The translations under genes and the position numbers were made by a program. Below, piece by piece: positions 17,920 to 26,024 of a DNA stretch of 64,000 nt. The stretch is from assembly GCA_015060695.1 (NCBI GenBank), contig SUYA01000010.1, forward strand, positions 1-64,000, in the 5' to 3' direction. The DNA is from Mediterranea massiliensis (lineage in GTDB: Bacteria; Bacteroidota; Bacteroidia; Bacteroidales; Bacteroidaceae). The notes under the pieces were generated by a model. It searched no databases and was not told the origin of the DNA. It saw only the letters and a list, made by a program, of their open reading frames with translations. How positions within the stretch are numbered: position 1 is the stretch's first letter; each line of letters begins with the position of its first letter.

Positions 17920-17958
17920 CCATATACTTCTTAAGCGATTGACTTTTCGCCCTAATAA

Positions 17959-19503
17959 CTATTTCAAAACTCTCTCAGGATAACCCGACTTAACAGGAAT
18001 GCGATCTTCATCCATAGCGGCACTCAATGCCAACCATGCAACGATTACTGCATTAATTTTTAAATCTGGTAACGACAGACGCTCGTAAGTATCCATCACG
18101 GTGTGATATGTGCGACTATATTCCAACCAATCTTGAATAAACTGATATGCAGGCAAGCCCATTCTGTTGAATGTAGCGTGATCGGTACTACCCGTACGTC
18201 GAGGCGAAAGAGTAGTGAATCCCAACGATACCAAAGGCTTCTTCCAAGTTTCAAAGAATGGCACAGCCTCATCATTCTCCTCAAGGTAGATACCACGGAA
18301 ACGCCCCGAACCGTTATCCATATTTAGGTATAATGCAAATTTTTCATAACCCGACAACACCTTTTTCTTCTCATTATCGAGTAGGTAACTCTTAGCATAA
18401 CCACGTGAACCATAGAGACCTTGTTCCTCACCGCCCCACAAGGCAAGGCGAATCGTGCGTTTTGGCTTAATTCCCAACTCCTTGATGATGCGCATCGCCT
18501 CCATCATAACAATACAACCTGAAGCATTGTCGGCAGCGCCCGTTCCACCATGCCATGAATCGAAGTGTGCACCAAGCAACACAACTTCATCCTTGAGTTT
18601 AGAATCGCTACCCGGAATTTCTGCCAAGACGTTATTGATACGCTGATTATCGGTAAATACATTCTTGATGTTTAGCTCCATCTCTACCTTCTCACCCCTT
18701 GCCATCATACGTACCATACGGCTATGATCTTCAATAGGAAGAATCACCTCAGGTGTAGGCTCCGGGTCGCCCACCTTATAAGATACACCGCGCGAAGTAG
18801 GGACATTGAAAGTTCCACCGCCACTTACTACTGCAAGCACCTTCTCTTCTTTAAGAAGGTTCATCAATGCTTGTTGAACCTCGCGATTACTACGCGAGCT
18901 GCCATAATATGCAGCATAATTACCTCCTGATTCGGTCGATGCACGTGGATCTTTCTCCATCTCAGCCAACTGCTCATCCGTTAGGCGCGAAGCTAAAGGA
19001 GTAAACTTCATTTCATAGGTCTCCCAGATAGGCATAACGGCAACCTTTCCGGCCAAATTTCCTTTAAGTTTCTCCACATCCTCCATAGTATCGGCATCGA
19101 ACAAGATGCACTCGCCTTTAACCAAACCATCGGTACTTCCCGACCAAGCCTTAGGATTGGCAGCAAAGCTACAATAATATGGTGCTGTCATAGCCACATA
19201 ATTCATCTGATTATCCCAACCTCCCTTAGCAAACTCATAAGCAAACTCAGCACGAGGGTTAGATAATCCCATCTCCTTGAGGCGCTCGATAACCATCTTC
19301 TCGGCGCGCAACTTAAGTTGTGATGCAGCCAAACGAGGACCCATATGATCGGTCATAAACTGCGCCAAATCCCCAATTTTTGAATTAGAGAAGCCCTCTT
19401 GCTTAACTTGATAAGCATATTTTTCTGGCAATGCTGTTTGAGCATTAGTTGTCAGATTTACCGCCATCATTATAACGGAAGCAAATAAAAAAATCTTCTT
19501 CAT
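17959..19503 (-). CDS. M28 family zinc aminopeptidase with PA-like insert, secreted
   Basis: A 514-residue exported metallopeptidase (signal residues 1-21, ...TTNA). The M28 zinc-ligand regions are clear: GAHFDSWHGGTGAADNASG (His and bridging Asp), LALWGGEEQGLYGSRGYA (catalytic Glu and ligand Glu), LYLNMDNGSG (Asp ligand) and GSTDHATFNRMGLPAYQF (second His). A PA-type domain lies between about residues 125 and 290. Such enzymes cleave N-terminal residues from peptides in the periplasm or outside the cell. It is monocistronic, convergent with the glycan operon, and its codons end in C more often than those of its neighbours. Not obviously linked to glycan use. Confidence 0.9.
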   Translation of the reverse strand: MKKIFLFASVIMMAVNLTTNAQTALPEKYAYQVKQEGFSNSKIGDLAQFMTDHMGPRLAASQLKLRAEKMVIERLKEMGLSNPRAEFAYEFAKGGWDNQMNYVAMTAPYYCSFAANPKAWSGSTDGLVKGECILFDADTMEDVEKLKGNLAGKVAVMPIWETYEMKFTPLASRLTDEQLAEMEKDPRASTESGGNYAAYYGSSRSNREVQQALMNLLKEEKVLAVVSGGGTFNVPTSRGVSYKVGDPEPTPEVILPIEDHSRMVRMMARGEKVEMELNIKNVFTDNQRINNVLAEIPGSDSKLKDEVVLLGAHFDSWHGGTGAADNASGCIVMMEAMRIIKELGIKPKRTIRLALWGGEEQGLYGSRGYAKSYLLDNEKKKVLSGYEKFALYLNMDNGSGRFRGIYLEENDEAVPFFETWKKPLVSLGFTTLSPRRTGSTDHATFNRMGLPAYQFIQDWLEYSRTYHTVMDTYERLSLPDLKINAVIVAWLALSAAMDEDRIPVKSGYPERVLK

Positions 19504-19802
19504 CTTTTTAAAGTTTTACGTTTTTACAAAATATATACCATTGTATTAACATGAGTTCGATATAAAAAACTTATGTAAGGTTTAAATTAATCGCTTGAAT
19601 ATTCGGTGATCAGCGAAAAATGTTGTAGCTTGTGGCGCTCAATTACAAACAATAATCGCTATGTTTAGCGATGACAAAGATACTGACATTTACTATTTGT
19701 CAGATCAATTCAGCAAGTTTTTTTGATATAGAATAAAAAAATCATCTTGTTAACTTCCCAAGATACTAAAAAGCTGCGTCGCAAGCCTAACCGGATAAGT
19801 AA

Positions 19803-19964
19803 CTAAAGAACATCGCTCAAATCGAACATTAAAGACATAAATCCTACAATGACTTCATCGCAAATGCGTTGAGGGCTATCGTTGCATATTGTTTCTTTGA
19901 AAAGCAACCAACTATTGAACTGTAATTTATCAATGACGGGCAGCCTACTTAATACTAATTTCAT
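19803..19964 (-). CDS. Short unrecognised open frame
   Basis: A 53-codon frame on - starting MKLVLSRLPVIDKL and ending FMSLMFDLSDVL. The frame stays open ~20 codons upstream of the ATG. Composition looks protein-like (aromatic and aliphatic mix), but there is no recognised domain and no clear ribosome-binding site. It may be a small gene, a remnant of a larger one, or chance. Confidence 0.2.
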   Translation of the reverse strand: MKLVLSRLPVIDKLQFNSWLLFKETICNDSPQRICDEVIVGFMSLMFDLSDVL

Positions 19965-20070
19965 ATCGCACTCACGTGAAATTAAATTATTTATATAGGC
20001 TTGATTTTGTCTGTAACAATGTATTAGTCAAAAATCAAGCCTTTAATGTACCAAGTATAGAAAAAATAAC

Positions 20071-20078
20071 TATTTTTG
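20071..20078 (+). promoter_or_regulatory. Candidate -7 element of the sigma operon
   Basis: TATTTTTG matches TAnnTTTG, about 247 nt upstream of the sigma ATG. No TTTG at the usual spacing. If used, it yields a ~240-nt leader containing the whole structured region below. Confidence 0.45.
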
Positions 20079-20142
20079 TGGCGTAATTCCGAATAGAGTT
20101 GCAGACATATTGATTTTTTGCGCAAGCATTAAGATATTTGCC

Positions 20143-20328
20143 TTCTTTGAAACTTAGACACTTTCATACCCATAGGCAATGATAACAATGCTTACGCTTG
20201 ATTTGTATATGTACATAGTATCATATACTTATTAAGCGTGGGCCGTTGTTTGTTGTATGGGTAAGGAAGTCTAAGTCCTCAAAGAACAATAAACAATGGG
20301 CTCACGCTTTATTTATATAAGTATATGA
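20143..20328 (+). promoter_or_regulatory. Large imperfect palindrome plus third repeat copy over the sigma start codon
   Basis: Left arm blocks TTCTTTGA (20143), ACTTAGAC, TACCCATA, ACGCTT and TATATG are matched in inverted order by the right arm (CATATACTT near 20222, AAGCGT, TATGGGTA, GTCTAAGT, TCAAAGAA to 20286). A third copy of the inner part (AAACAATGGGCTCACGCTT, then AAGTATATGA) runs from about 20287 to 20328 in the same orientation as the left arm and includes the sigma ATG at 20325. The right arm can therefore pair either with the left arm or with the start-codon copy. Read directly from the sequence; the regulatory role is inferred. Confidence 0.7.
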
Positions 20329-20915
20329 AAATAGACTTTAAGAGATTTATTACGTTAAAAAACGCTTCGTTCAATAAGGAATTGAACAGAATTTATGATG
20401 AATGCAAACCTAATTTTGTGCAACATCTTGCAATCCAATTTTCGGGTATATCAATGTCTGATATTGAAGAAATTTATGATGATGCCATAATGGCATTCTA
20501 TTCTAACATTAAAGAGGGTAAGTTAACAGAACTGACCTGCTCTATTCAGACATATATCAATCGTATCGGTACCTATAAAACATTGGATTTTCTAAAAAAA
20601 CATCAACTGAATTTTGAGCGAATACCTGATGTTGAGACTATCGATTATTGTGAACGAACCAATGAGTATTGGATGACAGAAGGTGATAGTCAAGAAGAGG
20701 AACGTAAGAATATTATTTATAGTTTGATAGAACGATTAGTAGAACCTTGTAAAAAAATCCTTTTTAGTTTTTATTATGACCATTTCTCAATGGAGATGAT
20801 TGCTCAATCAATGGGATTTGCTACTCCTGATGTAGCAAAGACTCAGAAAAGTCGTTGCATGGCAAAGGTGAAAAAGGCTGCAGAAATAGAATTTCAAAAT
20901 GAAGGTTTAATCTAA
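20325..20915 (+). CDS. ECF-like RNA polymerase sigma factor
   Basis: A 196-residue protein with the layout of extracytoplasmic-function sigma factors. A region-2-like segment (about residues 25-90) contains SDIEEIYDDAIMAFYSNIKEGK, resembling the DxxQDxF-type core-binding helix, followed by IQTYINRIGTYKTLDFLKK. A region-4-like helix-turn-helix (about residues 135-185) reads CKKILFSFYYDHFSMEMIAQ then SMGFATPDVAKTQKSRCM. The start ATG lies inside a repeat copy in the leader. It is followed 8 nt later by a membrane protein that could be its anti-sigma factor. The family in Bacteroides usually controls uptake or stress genes; no target is evident. Confidence 0.85.
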   Translation: MKIDFKRFITLKNASFNKELNRIYDECKPNFVQHLAIQFSGISMSDIEEIYDDAIMAFYSNIKEGKLTELTCSIQTYINRIGTYKTLDFLKKHQLNFERIPDVETIDYCERTNEYWMTEGDSQEEERKNIIYSLIERLVEPCKKILFSFYYDHFSMEMIAQSMGFATPDVAKTQKSRCMAKVKKAAEIEFQNEGLI

Positions 20916-20923
20916 GTAGAAGT

Positions 20924-21946
20924 ATGGATATTAATAAACTTGAAAGGATAGAAAAATACCTATCCAAACGCATGTCGGAGGAAGAAACTATTCTTTTTGA
21001 AAAAGAATTGCAAGAGTCAGAAGATTTGAAACGAACAACCCAGCAGATAGCATATATCATAGCTTCTATAAACAAAGTAGGTTTGTTGCGAGATAATGCC
21101 CGTATAGAAAAGATAAGAGAATCTGTTCTAAGTGATTCTAAGAGATATTTACTTTCAGTAGCAGCAATGTTAGCCGTGATATTGACTTTTGCTGCTGTTT
21201 CTGCTGTGCCAACTTATAAATTTGTGATTAAACCTATTCTGGAAAAAGTAATACCGATTTTTAACTCTCCTAAAAGTTCAAATCCACAGAAAAGGGAGTT
21301 TATAATGTCTGCTGATACTATTAATATGCTTGATTCATTGCTTCAGAAAGAAGATACACTTGTTGAGCAGGTAGATACAATTCCACTACCTATTGCGATT
21401 ATTCCTAAAGTAATAGAAAAACAAAAACCGTTGAAGAATAAAGAAAAAGAAGTTATTGATACTATGCCTAAGCAGCCTTTGGTAGAAAAGGTCTTAATTG
21501 ATACAACTTCAATAGAAATAGATACAAATAAGACGGTAGTTCATATCAAAAAAGAAGAATTACCTTTAAACAGGATCGTTACTTTTAATAAATTGCAGAA
21601 CTTTATTTTCAGCGATGTACAAGCTCGTCGGGAAGGGGATGAGGTAATTTGTTGGTTTACTATGACAAATACTGTGGAAAATACAAAAATTCAAATGCAT
21701 TCAGCGAGAGCTAAAGATGCTGCAAGAAAGAATTATGCTGCAAATTATTGTCTGTTAAATGGAAGTAGCAAAAGAATTACAGAGACATGGGAAAAGGGAA
21801 AAACTTATTTAATAGAAATAAATATTAAGGGAGTTGATGAAAAAGTAACTGAATTTGAACAGATTAGTTTCTCATTTCAATCTGATGGAGAGGTGTTAAA
21901 ACAACGAAGTCAGAGTATTATACTTAAGGTAGGAAAAATAAAATAA
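20924..21946 (+). CDS. Single-pass membrane protein, candidate anti-sigma factor
   Basis: A 340-residue protein with no N-terminal signal. Residues 1-70 are charged helix (RIEKYLSKRMSEEETILFEKEL, shortened here as RIEKYLSKRMSEEE), resembling the cytoplasmic part of anti-sigma proteins. One transmembrane segment lies at about 76-100 (YLLSVAAMLAVILTFAAVSA). A Pro/Lys/Thr-rich linker (about 110-210) leads to a beta-rich, presumably periplasmic domain (about 215-340; VICWFTMTNTVENTKI, TYLIEINIKGVDEKV). No zinc-binding HxxxCxxC is present. The position directly after the sigma gene supports the role, but it is inference. Confidence 0.6.
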   Translation: MDINKLERIEKYLSKRMSEEETILFEKELQESEDLKRTTQQIAYIIASINKVGLLRDNARIEKIRESVLSDSKRYLLSVAAMLAVILTFAAVSAVPTYKFVIKPILEKVIPIFNSPKSSNPQKREFIMSADTINMLDSLLQKEDTLVEQVDTIPLPIAIIPKVIEKQKPLKNKEKEVIDTMPKQPLVEKVLIDTTSIEIDTNKTVVHIKKEELPLNRIVTFNKLQNFIFSDVQARREGDEVICWFTMTNTVENTKIQMHSARAKDAARKNYAANYCLLNGSSKRITETWEKGKTYLIEINIKGVDEKVTEFEQISFSFQSDGEVLKQRSQSIILKVGKIK

Positions 21947-22034
21947 AAAAAATCTCTTTTAGTGTTTACCTTTTTTCTGCTTTTTCGATAAGGTAGTAGA
22001 TAAACTTTTTAATAACAATAAATAATTAAATTTT

Positions 22035-22940
22035 ATGAAACGATTTTTTTTAATGATGGTATGTGCATTTGCACTTGGTTTACAAACAATTAATGCTCAG
22101 GATGAGGTGATTACAAATGATTTAATTATTCAACTTTTAGATGAGGGCTTTTCTGACGAAGAGATTATCAGTTTGATTGAGGCATCTTCGACCCGTGAAG
22201 TAAAGTTTGATTTGAAAAGTATGAGAGATTTAAAGCAGCACAAAGCAAGTCCTAAATTGATAAAGTATATTCAAAAAATGGCTAAGGCCGATTTTGGTTA
22301 TGATGGTGTTTATTGGTGGAATACTTCAGATGGAAGCAAACCACAAAAGTTGTATAGAACAAACTTTTCGAGAGCTGAAAAGAAAGCTGGTATTGGCGGG
22401 TTTGCTGGTGCAATAGGTGGTGCTTTGATTGGTGATGCATTAGGAAATGGAGCCTCAATAGTAAGAGGTGCTGCTATTGGTACACTTATTGGAGGTGCAG
22501 ATTTTAAATCAGAATCGTTGGTGTTGCATGGTAAACATGCAGCTGTTGTGTTGGAAGGCGATCAGGCAAGTAATCCTGTTTTTAGATTTTATTTCCCAAA
22601 AACAGAAATGGATGCTTTCAATGGTCAAGCCGATATGTGGTATTTTCAATGGATGAATGATATTCAAAGTCCCAATGAATTTGAATGTATTAAATTGAAA
22701 GAAAAGAAAAATAGTCGTACTTTACCATCTGGATTAAAGTTCTCTGTCGCCGGTTTTGGATCATCATCAGAAGGAAAGAAAAATATTGTTGATTTTGAAA
22801 TTAAATCGATTAATAATACAACTTTTGAGGTAACTTTCCCAAATGGATTGGAACCAGGTGAATATTGTTTCTTCTACAAGAATTATGAGAATCAACATTT
22901 TGCTCAACACATATGCTGCTTTGATTTCTCTGTACAGTAA
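22035..22940 (+). CDS. Exported glycine-zipper protein, function unknown
   Basis: A 301-residue protein with a signal peptide (residues 1-21, ...GLQTINA). The mature N-terminal region is acidic and helical (LLDEGFSDEEIISLIEASS), resembling short domains in which a residue cluster senses or binds a partner. A glycine-zipper stretch (about residues 116-155: GIGGFAGAIGGALIGDALG and RGAAIGTLIGGA) may insert in a membrane. The C-terminal half is beta-rich (VFRFYFPKTEMDAF, EYCFFYKNYENQHFAQH). It is 88 nt downstream of the anti-sigma-like gene and may be part of the same operon. No function assigned. Confidence 0.65.
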   Translation: MKRFFLMMVCAFALGLQTINAQDEVITNDLIIQLLDEGFSDEEIISLIEASSTREVKFDLKSMRDLKQHKASPKLIKYIQKMAKADFGYDGVYWWNTSDGSKPQKLYRTNFSRAEKKAGIGGFAGAIGGALIGDALGNGASIVRGAAIGTLIGGADFKSESLVLHGKHAAVVLEGDQASNPVFRFYFPKTEMDAFNGQADMWYFQWMNDIQSPNEFECIKLKEKKNSRTLPSGLKFSVAGFGSSSEGKKNIVDFEIKSINNTTFEVTFPNGLEPGEYCFFYKNYENQHFAQHICCFDFSVQ

Positions 22941-22971
22941 TATTTCTACTTATAAACTGAACTGAAAAGAT

Positions 22972-23439
22972 ATGAAAATAATAAATATTTTTTTGAAGTG
23001 TGCAATGCTTTTGTTTTGCTCACTCCATTTAGTGGCCTGTTCAAGTGATGATGAAAACGAAGAACTCATGTTAAATTCTGAGTTGATAGGAGTCTGGGAA
23101 AGCGTATCAGAAAGAGGTTGGGAAAAAGTTGACGGTGAAATTCGTACAGAATGGGAAGAGCCAGTTAAAGATATACGCGTTGAGTTTAAGAATAATGGTA
23201 CACTTATATCCTATGAATATCATGACGATAAGTGGAATATGGACGAATCTGCTAAGTGGGAAAGTAAGGATGGAAAAATATATTCTTATTATTATGAAGA
23301 TGACGAACTGATTGAAGAAACTGTTACTATTTCTAAATTAACTTCAACCTCGTTGATTATATACATGTCCTTCAAGGAAGTTTACGAAGGTGTTACTTAT
23401 GAAACTTGGTCTGAAATGGAATATCGGAAAGTGAAATGA
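22972..23439 (+). CDS. Small lipoprotein with lipocalin-like domain
   Basis: A 155-residue protein with a lipobox (LVACSSDDENEE, Cys22) followed by the acidic SDDE stretch that marks surface-exposed lipoproteins in Bacteroides. The body (LIGVWESVSERGWEKVDGE, IRVEFKNNGTLISYEYHDDK, KIYSYYYEDDELIEETVTIS) alternates strands as in lipocalin-like small lipoproteins. It lies 31 nt after the glycine-zipper gene and ends 22 nt before a bidirectional terminator. Function unknown; it may be a target or sensor part of the sigma operon. Confidence 0.7.
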   Translation: MKIINIFLKCAMLLFCSLHLVACSSDDENEELMLNSELIGVWESVSERGWEKVDGEIRTEWEEPVKDIRVEFKNNGTLISYEYHDDKWNMDESAKWESKDGKIYSYYYEDDELIEETVTISKLTSTSLIIYMSFKEVYEGVTYETWSEMEYRKVK

Positions 23440-23460
23440 TGTAATTCCTTATGATGCATA

Positions 23461-23496
23461 AAAATTGGCTGATAGTTTTTCATATCAGCCAATTTT
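23461..23496. terminator. Bidirectional terminator between lipoprotein and amidase genes
   Basis: 14-bp stem AAAATTGGCTGATA (23461-23474) with 23483-23496, 8-nt loop. T-rich on the + side; the - strand also reads TTTT at its end. It separates convergent genes. Confidence 0.88.
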
Positions 23497-23519
23497 TTTA
23501 TGATGGTTATTCCTCTGGT

Positions 23520-24992
23520 TTATTTTTCACTTTCTCGGACAGTTTTTAGGTAATCTTCCAATCCTAATACAATTTGTCTGGCAATCTTTTTCCGATAGTT
23601 AGCATCCAATAATAGCTCTTCGTCGGGTAGGCTACTCATAAAGAGTATTTCCAGCAATGCATTAGGGTATTCGGTAGGAGCATTCAGCGAAAAATTAAAA
23701 TTGCCAGTCAAGCCATAGTTAGGCATACCCAATTCCAATAACCGATTGAGTAGAGTAGCTGCTAACGGACGGTTGCAGATGTGCTTATAATAGGTGCTAG
23801 TACCCATCGGTTCTAGAGGAGAACCTCCTGCATTATTGTGGATGGAGAGCATCAAATCTACATTGTTTTCCTTGAATATCTTTTTGCGGTCTTTCATGCT
23901 GATGTCAAAATCAGCATCGCGACTTAATACAACTTTGGAGCCTTTGGATTCAAGCATTGCTTTCACTTCATTTACTAATTGCAGGTTTACTTCTTTTTCA
24001 GTCAATCCTGTTGCACTAACTGCTCCACTATATTCTCCTCCATGTCCGGCATCTAAGCCAATAATCATATCTTTCAGGAATAATGAAGGAGTATGTTTTA
24101 CCTTGATAATAAGGTTATTACCTTCATAGCCAATTTCATATCCCCATGCATATTGCTTTTGTAACTTGATGATAACCTGATATACATCACTTTCTACTTG
24201 ACGAAAATCAACGTAATCAATCATTTTTAGCCCCTCTTTTTGTGTAATCCAATTACTGTTGTTCATGGCTCCATACAATTCTATGCATAGGATAGTAGGA
24301 TCTAACTGCATCCACGAGTAGTAGGGCAGACGTTGTGGAAGGGTAATGCTGACGCGGTCGAAATCACCGGCATTTACTACTCGCCAACTGCCGGTATTGA
24401 TGCATTGTATTTCTTTGTCAGTGGGTAGTAGGTATTCTTTTGGCATAAATGCAAAGCGGTTGGAGGAGAGTTGTACTTTGTACAAATCACCTATTTCACC
24501 AATTACTTTAAAAGTAATGTCTTTGTCTATGAATCCCATTTTAGAACCACCTAAACGGTCACTTCCGTCTCCGTATTGTAAATAAGCTCCTTCTTGAGAG
24601 ATTGCATTGAATTTTAGTTTTTTTAATCGATTCTGTTCAATAAGGGCTGATGCTTCAGATAAGCTGTATCGTTCACCTGCAGGTGTTTGTGCGCTATAGA
24701 ACACGTTGAATCGTTCTATTCTTTCTTCGTTGCCATCCTTTATTCTGATTTCTATACTGTTATTTCCTTCGTTCAAAGTAAGTTGGGTTCCGAAGGCACC
24801 GCTCTTATATACCTTGGTTGGCGTACCGTTAATGGTAACACTTTTACCAGCTTTGGTTACAGCTACTATATAGTGTTTTTTGTTATATACGGTATCTTGC
24901 TGGCCACGTGTAATTTTCAAGGGAATTTCAGCTTGCAGGCTTCCACATAGCATCAAAGCAATGGAGAGTGTAGTAAATTTTAATAGTTTCAT
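23520..24992 (-). CDS. N-acetylmuramoyl-L-alanine amidase (Amidase_3), exported
   Basis: A 490-residue protein that cleaves the amide bond between N-acetylmuramic acid and the stem peptide of peptidoglycan. The C-terminal catalytic domain (about residues 310-490) shows the zinc-ligand motifs IGLDAGHGG, TEKEVNLQLV, LSIHNNAGG and the catalytic Glu in NALLEILFMS. The N-terminal ~300 residues are beta-rich (SH3-like and AMIN-like segments). I start at 24992 (MKLLKFTTLS) because an in-frame ATG at 25022 would lie within the promoter -7 element, and the signal peptide begins at 24992. It is convergent with the sigma operon. Confidence 0.9.
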   Translation of the reverse strand: MKLLKFTTLSIALMLCGSLQAEIPLKITRGQQDTVYNKKHYIVAVTKAGKSVTINGTPTKVYKSGAFGTQLTLNEGNNSIEIRIKDGNEERIERFNVFYSAQTPAGERYSLSEASALIEQNRLKKLKFNAISQEGAYLQYGDGSDRLGGSKMGFIDKDITFKVIGEIGDLYKVQLSSNRFAFMPKEYLLPTDKEIQCINTGSWRVVNAGDFDRVSITLPQRLPYYSWMQLDPTILCIELYGAMNNSNWITQKEGLKMIDYVDFRQVESDVYQVIIKLQKQYAWGYEIGYEGNNLIIKVKHTPSLFLKDMIIGLDAGHGGEYSGAVSATGLTEKEVNLQLVNEVKAMLESKGSKVVLSRDADFDISMKDRKKIFKENNVDLMLSIHNNAGGSPLEPMGTSTYYKHICNRPLAATLLNRLLELGMPNYGLTGNFNFSLNAPTEYPNALLEILFMSSLPDEELLLDANYRKKIARQIVLGLEDYLKTVRESEK

Positions 24993-25019
24993 AGTATTTG
25001 ATATTTTAGAATTACGAAG

Positions 25020-25027
25020 CAAAGTTA
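25020..25027 (-). promoter_or_regulatory. -7 element of the amidase gene
   Basis: On - the sequence reads TAACTTTG (TAnnTTTG), ~28 nt upstream of the ATG at 24992. It fixes the amidase start downstream of 25020. Confidence 0.6.
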
Positions 25028-25058
25028 GTGAATTCCTAATAATCTCTCTTCTATATTC

Positions 25059-25089
25059 TTGTTTAATTGTAGGACAATACTTATTTTTG
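25059..25089 (+). promoter_or_regulatory. Promoter of the CE1-like esterase gene
   Basis: TTG at 25059-25061, a 20-nt spacer, and TATTTTTG at 25082-25089; good match to the Bacteroides consensus, 23 nt before the ATG. Confidence 0.65.
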
Positions 25090-25112
25090 CATTACTTTAA
25101 ATTTAATAAATT

Positions 25113-25931
25113 ATGAATAATATGAAACGTATTGTATTCTTTCTAAGCCTATTGTGCTGTGTGCTATGGAGTGCAAAAGCATCTCGCACTGATTCTTTGC
25201 AAGTATTCAGTAAAGCCATGAATCGTAGTATTGAAGTAAATGTTGTAGTTCCTGAATACGAGGGACGTTTCCCGGTACTTTTTATTCTACATGGTTACAG
25301 TGGTGATGCTGATAATTGGTTGGACAAAAAACCGGAATTGAAGCAATATGCAGACCGTGACGGTGTAATCATTGTATGTCCCGATGGAGAGAACAGTTGG
25401 TATTGGGATAGTCCTGCCGTACCCGAATCTCAATTTGAAACATTTATTTCCAAAGAGTTGATAGAGTACCTTGATGCCAATTATCCAACTATAGCAGCCC
25501 GTAGTGCCCGTGCCATTACTGGACTTTCTATGGGTGGGCATGGAGCCATGTGGCTTTCTATTCGTCATTCCGATGTTTTTGGAGCTGCCGGAAGTATGAG
25601 TGGCGGTGTAGATATACGTCCTTTTCCAAAACGTTGGGAAATGCAAAAAGTTTTAGGTGCCAAGCCGGAAGATGAGGAGGTTTATGAGAAATATGCGGCT
25701 ATTAATCAAATTTCAAACTTGCAACCCGGTCAGTTGGAACTGATGATTTGTTGTGGATATGATGACTTTTTCTATGAAGTAAACAACAATTTTCATCAGG
25801 CTTTATTAGATAAAGGTATTAAGCATGATTTCGTCGTTCGTGAAGGAGGACATACTTGGGCTTATTGGACAAATGCCATAGATTATCATTGGTTGTTCTT
25901 TACCAACTTTTTCAAGAAAAATCATCGTTAA
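25113..25931 (+). CDS. Esterase of the alpha/beta-hydrolase (CE1/EstD-like) family, exported
   Basis: A 272-residue protein with signal peptide (cleavage near residue 23; an alternative start is the second Met, MKRIVFF, at 25122). The alpha/beta-hydrolase fold is evident: oxyanion region LFILHGYSGD, nucleophile elbow TGLSMGGHGA (Ser), acid region LMICCGYDDFFYE (Asp) and catalytic His in VREGGHTWAYW. This family of tributyrin- or feruloyl-type esterases removes acyl groups from glycans. It has its own promoter and precedes the GH105 gene by ~90 nt, so a role in deacylating pectin is plausible but not shown. Confidence 0.85.
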   Translation: MNNMKRIVFFLSLLCCVLWSAKASRTDSLQVFSKAMNRSIEVNVVVPEYEGRFPVLFILHGYSGDADNWLDKKPELKQYADRDGVIIVCPDGENSWYWDSPAVPESQFETFISKELIEYLDANYPTIAARSARAITGLSMGGHGAMWLSIRHSDVFGAAGSMSGGVDIRPFPKRWEMQKVLGAKPEDEEVYEKYAAINQISNLQPGQLELMICCGYDDFFYEVNNNFHQALLDKGIKHDFVVREGGHTWAYWTNAIDYHWLFFTNFFKKNHR

Positions 25932-25990
25932 TCTGTACTATATTTATGGATTGTGTACATTTTTCTATAGGATGAAGTATCTTAAACTTA

Positions 25991-25998
25991 TATATTTG
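25991..25998 (+). promoter_or_regulatory. -7 element of the GH105-CE12 operon
   Basis: TATATTTG, 26 nt before the GH105 ATG; no clear TTTG at -33, suggesting activator dependence. Confidence 0.55.
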
Positions 25999-26024
25999 CA
26001 CAAACTTTATTTAAAATCATAACC

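Larger units (their letters stand above)
17576..17958. other. Intergenic region between convergent GH43 and M28 peptidase genes
   Basis: About 380 nt without a gene. It contains the 22-bp palindromic array at 17703-17804 and the terminator of the peptidase gene at 17894-17919. I see no strong hairpin and T-run directly after the GH43 stop, so transcripts of the enzyme operon may run into the array. Confidence 0.6.
19504..20324. other. Long intergenic region upstream of the sigma-factor gene
   Basis: About 820 nt. The left part (19504-19800) is A/T-rich without clear features. 19803-19964 carries a short open frame on - (separate entry). An inverted repeat with arms AGGCTTGATTTT near 19998 and AAATCAAGCCT near 20033 follows. 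A TATTTTTG element at 20071 and a large structured leader (20143-20328) precede the sigma gene. I see no insertion sequence ends. Confidence 0.6.

Noticed and set aside
19504..20300. Insertion sequence or transposon remnant
   Set aside because: Inverted repeats are present but not at element-like ends, there is no recognisable transposase, and no target duplication was seen.
25020..25022. Upstream start of the amidase at 25022
   Set aside because: It would lie in the -7 promoter element, and the signal peptide begins at 24992.
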